Shown here: positions 24,582 to 34,589 of the stretch, piece after piece | How the letters are laid out: every line of letters starts with the position of its first letter | Numbering within the stretch: the stretch's first letter is position 1 | Source: Collodictyon triciliatum | Taxonomy: Eukaryota > CRuMs | Direction: 5' to 3' | Length of the DNA stretch: 34,589 bases | Assembly (NCBI GenBank): GCA_043381765.1 | Contig: JBHJMP010000217.1 | Coordinates: forward strand, 1 to 34,589 | Program-made: the position numbers and the translations under genes | Notes under the pieces: model-generated | What the model saw: only the letters and a program-made list of their open reading frames with translations | Database searches by the model: none | What the model was told of the DNA's origin: nothing

Positions 24582-24646
24582 AGATCACAAACTCTGTACT
24601 GGGAGACGAGGTTTTCAAGAAACCGGCGGTCACGTCCAAGCGCCAT
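17773..24646 (-). CDS. PIBF1: PIBF1/CEP90 homologue, centriolar satellite and distal appendage protein (27 exons, ~810 aa)
   Basis: PIBF1/CEP90 is a coiled-coil protein of centriolar satellites and distal appendages needed to start cilium assembly. Exons in coding order: 24646-24593, 24265-24194, 23957-23894, 23734-23655, 23472-23384, 23198-23132, 22870-22788, 22673-22616, 22384-22311, 22133-22015, 21903-21818, 21658-21584, 21481-21395, 21320-21231, 21124-21041, 20755-20667, 20586-20488, 20188-20086, 19989-19866, 19683-19585, 19493-19393, 19289-19209, 18896-18766, 18582-18561, 18455-18394, 18237-18204, 18078-17773. All phases agree. Family signatures are VPTTAKRRMRQNIRLAKKM (about 581-599), TQQPYSYLVES (about 637-647), the MERLLNQR segment (about 690-697) and SEYYKLQTDTSKRIAEL. 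The length is near the roughly 757 residues of the human protein. The first exon (MALGRDRRF) and the Ser/Pro-rich last exon are less conserved and less certain. Two assembly gaps and several microsatellites lie in its introns. Confidence 0.92.
19008..19100. other. Assembly gap (93 N) in a PIBF1 intron
   Basis: The gap lies between the exons at 19289-19209 and 18896-18766 and abuts a hexanucleotide microsatellite, the probable cause of the failed assembly. Confidence 0.95.
19101..19198. repeat. (AAAAAT)n hexanucleotide microsatellite
   Basis: About 16 copies of a six-base A-rich unit sit beside the N gap inside a PIBF1 intron. The true copy number is unknown because the array enters the gap. 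Confidence 0.95.
20841..20954. other. Assembly gap (114 N) in a PIBF1 intron
   Basis: The gap is bounded on both sides by T-runs and lies between the exons at 21124-21041 and 20755-20667. The two exons join in frame, so no coding sequence need be missing. Confidence 0.95.
23004..23096. repeat. 9-bp (AATAATCAT)n microsatellite in a PIBF1 intron
   Basis: About ten nearly perfect nonamer copies follow a short (taacat)n tract. The array lies between the exons at 23198-23132 and 22870-22788. It opens long meaningless frames on both strands. Confidence 0.95.
23798..23842. repeat. (ATT)n microsatellite in a PIBF1 intron
   Basis: Fifteen ATT units lie in the short intron between the exons at 23957-23894 and 23734-23655. 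There is no coding effect. Confidence 0.9.
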
Positions 24647-24717
24647 AACAATTCTCTGATACTCACAGAGCAAGAAAGAAGTAGAAGCCTTGGGGAGAAA
24701 CCACACACGTTGGAATA

Positions 24718-25234
<517 letters not shown>

Positions 25235-25872
25235 ATTAAATTATTATATCTATCATTAACAATAAAATTATTGCAATAATGTAGAGGTAAAACAAAATAT
25301 ATAATATATTCCAGTTAAGTAAATATCATAATCACTTTTTTTTTCTGTGGTTTTTGTTTTTTTTTGTTTTGGATTCCAGTCTCCGTGAATCTCAAAGGCT
25401 TCTGGAGTTTTTTTTTTTCCTTTATTCGATTCAAAAAGGCTTCTGAGCTAAACCCTTGTAAGCGAGTGGAGCGAAATAAAAACTTTGTGAGAACCCACCA
25501 GCATAATTATCTTTGATGCGCTTGTTCTACTTTCCTTCCAGACAGCAAAGAACAAGATTACTGATAATATCTGACTCAAACCGTGAAAATCAGTCGTCTA
25601 AACAATTTTTTTTTTCCTTTCAGGAAGCACTCTCCTTTCTCAGTCCCCTTTCGTGCAAAACCTCAGATTCGCCTTCATGCATATTGTCCATACTATTCTA
25701 TGCATCGATTATTTCAGATTAAGACTGAAAAAGTTGTAATAAACACAAACCCGCCGATTATGCTTCCAGCCTCCGATTTCTTCCTTTGGTTGGAACGATC
25801 ACAGACCTCATTTTTTTCAATTAAATCGCCAGTCATATTCTGATTAATCGGTATTTACAGCTATAGATTCAC
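25235..25872. other. Region upstream of eIF2B gamma, no supportable gene
   Basis: This is A+T-rich with several T-rich tracts followed by AG on the + strand (for example near 25545 and 25622). They look like splice acceptors, so non-coding 5' exons of eIF2B gamma or exons of a small gene are possible. I could not build a consistent frame. Confidence 0.45.
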
Positions 25873-28226
25873 ATGTCCGACTTCCATTCCTCTCAACGCT
25901 TGGTGGAGTTTCAGGTTAATTTTTTTTTATTTTTTTATTTTTTTTATTTTTTTTTGTTTGTTTTTTTGTTCCGTGATACAACCTCTCATTATGGCGTGCA
26001 CTTGCCTAGCTATTCGCTCTTGTATTTGAACTTTGGGATCTCCTTACTTTATAGGCGGTAATTCTTGCGGCTGGGAAAGGTCACTACCTTTACCCATTGA
26101 CAGAGAAGATCCCCAAGTCGCTTCTACCCGTTGCCAATCGACCGCTCATATCATATACTCTCTCATTACTCGAGAATGCCGGATTCACAGGTATTTCCAG
26201 AGGCACTTTCCTGCCTGCCCATGTATCTGCAGTTGAATGGATGCTTTTAAATTATTATTCTTTTTGCTTATATCCTCTGTCAACGAAAGAAGTATATCTT
26301 TTAAGATTGGGATAAAAATTTCACATAAGCAAAAACTAAGTACCTCATTTACATGGACATATTTTTATTTATTGAGAAGCCACTACTTTTCTCAACACCC
26401 TCGTAAATAGATGTAATCATCATCACTACTCAAGCTGCTCAGCCGGCAATAAAACATATGATGACCGAAAAATATGGACATCGCATTCGTCCTCATTTTA
26501 AAATTGTGGACGAGAAAATTAGTTCTGCCTGTGCGCTTCTACATGCTAAGGACATGATTAAAGTAAGAGCCCTGAGCCAATATGGATGTTCTTTTTGTTT
26601 CCTTTATTCGATTCAAAGAATATTTCCATTTCGTAAAAGTGTCCATGAACACCATTGGACTTACAAATCCGCTGCAGACGGATTTTTTCGTCCTCAGTAC
26701 CGACACGATTACCTCTGTGCCTCTTCAAGTGCTTGCAGATTCCCATCGCATCCATCAGTCAACTGTTACCATGCTCTTGCGAGATAAACATGTCGAAGAA
26801 AAATCATCGTCGACAAAAAAGGCAGACTCTTCCAGTGACGACATCGATTATGTTGCTTATGGTTGGGAGTTGTCGACTATATTTCTCTTGATCTCAATAA
26901 TAATAACTCATCCCAAAACTTTTGCTTCTATTAGATTCATCCACGAATCGTATTGCATTCATCCAAAATGCGGACCAGATTCAAACAGATGAGATTCAGA
27001 TACCGAGCAAAATTCTGCACAAGTTGTCTTTATGAAAATCTACACGATATACTTTTAAATTTCTATGATTTATTTGATGAGTAGATTATTTCAAATCAGA
27101 CACTTTACTTGCAATAAGTTGATAAATATCGGTAGGATGCCCAACGTTGTTTTCAATGCAAAGACTCAGGATATGCATGTGTACATCTTCTCTCGATGGG
27201 TCTTGGATTTAATCGAGCTAAATCCACGGTTGGAGAGTATCCGTCTTAATCTTATCCCATACCTGGTCAAGAAGCAGTTTTCAAACTTTAGCGTGGCTGG
27301 AAATCGAGCAAAGTTACCCGATAGTGCTTTTGAAAACAAGGGTTCAATGGTGTCGAATTGGACACACCTGCAATCATTCCGAGATAGCCTCGGCGAAGTT
27401 GTCAAATGTTACGGACACATAACTAAAGAGGGTATATCTTACCGTGTCAATACACCTGAAGTCTACTTTGAAACAGTCCGCGATGTATGTTACCGTTGAT
27501 TTAACCAAGGAAATCATTATTACTTTTATTTTCAATATGCTCATTTGTCTGATTTCTTTTTTCACTCAACCATTAAGCTTCTTTCTTTTCTTTCTCCTCT
27601 CATAATTCTATACAGTTATCGAAAATCATGGAGGTATATCCTCCTTGGGAAAACATTCAACCAGGAAAAGACAAAGTCGACAAATTTGTTGACCAAACAG
27701 TCGATCTCCACCAGCGCTCTACTGTATGTATTTCTTTGGTAGCTTCGGTATTTTTGTTCTTAATTTATGGTTAAAATATCTTTTGTTACGACCATCACCA
27801 AAAAGATAAATATATGGTTATTTCGCACAGATCGGGCCTGAGTGCGTTGTTGGAGCAAACACAAAAATTGGAGAACGCAGCAGTGTCAAGAAATCTACCA
27901 TCGGCCCCCAGTGCGTCATAGGGAACAATGTGAAAATTACAAACTCAATAATCATGTCTCACGTCAGAATTCAAGACGGGTGAGTTTTTTTATTACCCCT
28001 TTCATAACTTTGCCCCCGCCCCAACCCCCACCCCCAGATTTTTTTTATATTCGCCTCTTAGTCAAGTATTTCGAACAGAAATAGCAGAATATAAGCATGT
28101 AATATATAATCAAACCTTTTAGATGCACTATCACTGGTACCATTATATGTAATGACTCGAGCATCCAAGAAAAATGCTCATTGAAGGATTGTCAGATTGG
28201 AAGTTCCTGCACAGTTGAGGCAGAAA
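25873..28226 (+). CDS. EIF2B3: Translation initiation factor eIF2B subunit gamma (nine exons seen; last exon unresolved)
   Basis: eIF2B gamma pairs with epsilon in the catalytic part of the decameric exchange factor that reloads eIF2 with GTP. Exons: 25873-25914, 26055-26190, 26411-26562, 26678-26861, 26935-27022, 27136-27484, 27616-27723, 27831-27979, 28123-28226. All junctions keep frame and give 437 residues plus one base. The nucleotidyltransferase-like domain opens with AVILAAGKGHYLYPLTEKIP at residue 15 and continues with LLPVANRPLISY and the SIRLNLIPYLVKKQF segment. From about residue 354, hexapeptide repeats form a left-handed beta-helix (IGPECVVGANTKIGE onward). An acidic Ser-rich insertion sits near EEKSSSTKKADSSSDD. 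The start fits the short N-terminus of the family. After the donor at 28226 the stop is unresolved: one acceptor gives a stop at 28331-28333, and others extend a few more codons. Confidence 0.93.
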
Positions 28227-29289
28227 GTATGTACATTTCAGATGTCTTTTACCGCCTCACATATGTATCAGGAGAAGAAAAAAAAAACAACTATAGAATG
28301 ACACCAATATATTTCAACTGTGTATCAGCGTAAAGTTGCGCGCAAACATTTTCTCAGCTTCTTCATATCTACGTAGCTGATTTGAAGGAAGAGTCCCTGG
28401 TGCAGTACTAGGTTCACCACGTGATGCTGTTTCTTTTTTATGGCAAGGAACACTCACATAAATAGGAAAAGTAAAAGCGATACGCCATCTCATCTTTCAC
28501 GAGACCTTCCTTCGTAATTTCGAGAAGGTGCTTTTTCTTTCTTTCGTAAAATAAAGAAGAAAAATGGAAACATTTTCGCCTCTTAACCAAGTACGGCCCT
28601 CGACCAATTTGCTGCCTATATCCTCTTCTCTCTTCCTTTTCTTTTTATTTTCTGTCCCCCTCTCTCTCGAGAAACAATAAACCAAGTCAAGGAATGAAGC
28701 ACGAGAAACAGTTCGCCTCTGTCATCAAACAATATAGCAATCCATCTGTTTTTAGTCGCCATTCATCACGGTGTGTCCTTTTTAATGAATCCATCTCATC
28801 GAATAGTTCGCAGAGTATCGCAAAGCATTTGAAGCTGCAAACTACGACAGAGTATATTCTCTCTCGTTTTATTGCGAAAGCAAATCCTTCAGGATGCCAA
28901 TTCGCTATCAAGTTTGGTGTAGATTAGCTCGAGCCCCTCCGACGGATATGTTGGCCATACTTCAAGCCTCTGTGGGTTCATTCCTGCCAACTCAATGAGC
29001 CTCTGTTGCTTGGCATATGGTTCGAATGAAACTGCATTTGTTGAGTATAGAAGGCATTATTGGTCTTCATGATAAGAAAGGGTTTGTCTGTCATGAAAGG
29101 AATATTGGGTGTGGCGTGCCACCCCTAAATATTGCAGCGAGTGAATAAAATATAGCAAAACTGGGTAAAACGGAATAGAATAAACTAGGGAAAGAATAGT
29201 GGATATTTCCCTTTTCTTTTGCATCATTTCTGAGTTGCCAGAGTTGATGGTCACCTGGTAAATTTAGTTTCTCTCTTGTAAGGTCGAGT
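28227..29289. other. Tail-to-tail intergenic region
   Basis: This region holds the unresolved last exon and 3' end of eIF2B gamma and the 3' end of the galactokinase gene on the other strand. AATAAA occurs on + at 28550-28555 and near 28674. An open frame of 77 codons at 28694-28927 (+) and one of 74 codons opposite it have no recognisable similarity and no convincing splice partners, so I do not call them genes. Confidence 0.5.
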
Positions 29290-34092
<4,803 letters not shown>

Positions 34093-34245
34093 TCTGCGTC
34101 CTGCAGCACCGCCTGCAAAACTTGTGTGTGGGGCGTCAGTTAGATTCTCTAAGGCCAAGCGATCCTGGTCTGCCTGTCATCTGGGTGTGGTTGGAAACAA
34201 AAGAGAAAAAAAGGCGATTTGACGCGGGTGAATTATTCCTACCGC

Positions 34246-34250
34246 AAAAA
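34246..34250 (-). terminator. RNA polymerase III terminator of tRNA-Asn
   Basis: Five consecutive T on the minus strand begin 7 bases after the tRNA 3' end, the usual signal for RNA polymerase III release. Confidence 0.8.
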
Positions 34251-34257
34251 TTCTTTC

Positions 34258-34274
34258 CGCTCCCAGGTGGGCTC

Positions 34275-34311
<37 letters not shown>

Positions 34312-34330
34312 CCGGTTGCGCCATGGAAGC
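34258..34330 (-). tRNA. tRNA-Asn, anticodon GUU
   Basis: A 73-nt cloverleaf without intron. The acceptor arm GCTTCCA pairs with TGGGAGC (one G-U) and the discriminator is G. The anticodon loop CTGTTAA sits on a TTCGG/CCGAA stem and reads GUU for asparagine. The T arm contains GGTTCGAGCC, which serves as the B box. CCA is not encoded, as expected in eukaryotes. It lies about 165 bp upstream of the galactokinase start codon on the same strand. Confidence 0.97.
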
Positions 34331-34358
34331 TTCATGTTTTCAATGAAGGATATAAAAT
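34331..34358. other. Short spacer between tRNA and minisatellite
   Basis: A 28-bp A+T-rich stretch immediately 5' of the tRNA. I see no specific element. Confidence 0.6.
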
Positions 34359-34589
34359 ATATAATCTATATAATGTTATTTGTACAATGATATATAATCT
34401 TTTTAATGTTATTTGTACAATGATATATAATCTATATAATGTTATTTGTACAATGATATATAATCTATATAATGTTATTTGTACAATGATATATAATCTA
34501 TATAATGTTATTTGTACAATTATATATAATCTATATAATGTTATTTGTACAATGATATATAATCTATATAATGTTATTTGTACAATGAT
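34359..34589. repeat. 33-bp minisatellite, seven copies, running off the window
   Basis: Seven head-to-tail copies of a 33-bp A+T-rich unit built around tctatataatgttatttg end exactly at the window edge. Copy 2 carries ctttttaa in place of ctatataa, and copy 5 has a G-to-T change before the unit end. The array probably continues beyond the window. Each unit contains the near-palindrome ttgtacaa. Confidence 0.95.

Noticed and set aside
28694-28927. 77-codon open frame (+) after eIF2B gamma
   Set aside because: No similarity, no convincing splice links and an open frame opposite. It is probably chance in 3' sequence.

Overview
The window is nuclear DNA from an intron-dense eukaryote. I assembled about 100 short exons into five protein-coding genes. 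Nearly every GT-AG junction keeps the reading frame, which is the main support for the models. Introns and spacers are A+T-rich and full of simple-sequence tracts (GT, GA, AAAC, AAT, a hexamer, a 9-mer). Four runs of N lie in introns next to such tracts. Two genes are clear homologues of ciliary proteins (CCDC39 and PIBF1/CEP90), so the organism builds, or descends from builders of, motile cilia. I cannot name it. The intron density and low-complexity content would fit a free-living protist, for example a rhizarian, but that is a guess.

Layout. 1-906: no supportable gene. 907-10882 (+): a 25-exon gene for a coiled-coil protein of about 2147 residues with a giant acidic Gln/Glu-repeat tail; I do not recognise it. 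11255-16346 (-): CCDC39, 20 exons, about 914 residues, convergent with the first gene. 16427-16838 (-): a doubtful small gene. 17773-24646 (-): PIBF1/CEP90, 27 exons, about 810 residues. 24718-25234 (+): an unresolved open region around a GT microsatellite. 25873-28226 (+): eIF2B gamma, nine exons seen, final exon unresolved. 29290-34092 (-): a divergent galactokinase-type GHMP kinase, 19 exons, about 739 residues. 34258-34330 (-): tRNA-Asn(GUU). 34359-34589: a 33-bp minisatellite that runs off the window.

How the genes relate. CCDC39 sets the 96-nm axonemal repeat and PIBF1/CEP90 acts at centriolar satellites and distal appendages, so two cilium genes lie in tandem. The unknown coiled-coil gene beside them may also be cytoskeletal, but only its position and coiled-coil character suggest this. 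eIF2B gamma and the sugar kinase are housekeeping genes that converge tail to tail.

I see no bacterial-type system, CRISPR array or intact mobile element. The most unusual items are the altered sugar-binding loop and the large insertion in the galactokinase, and the repeat-built tail of the coiled-coil protein.
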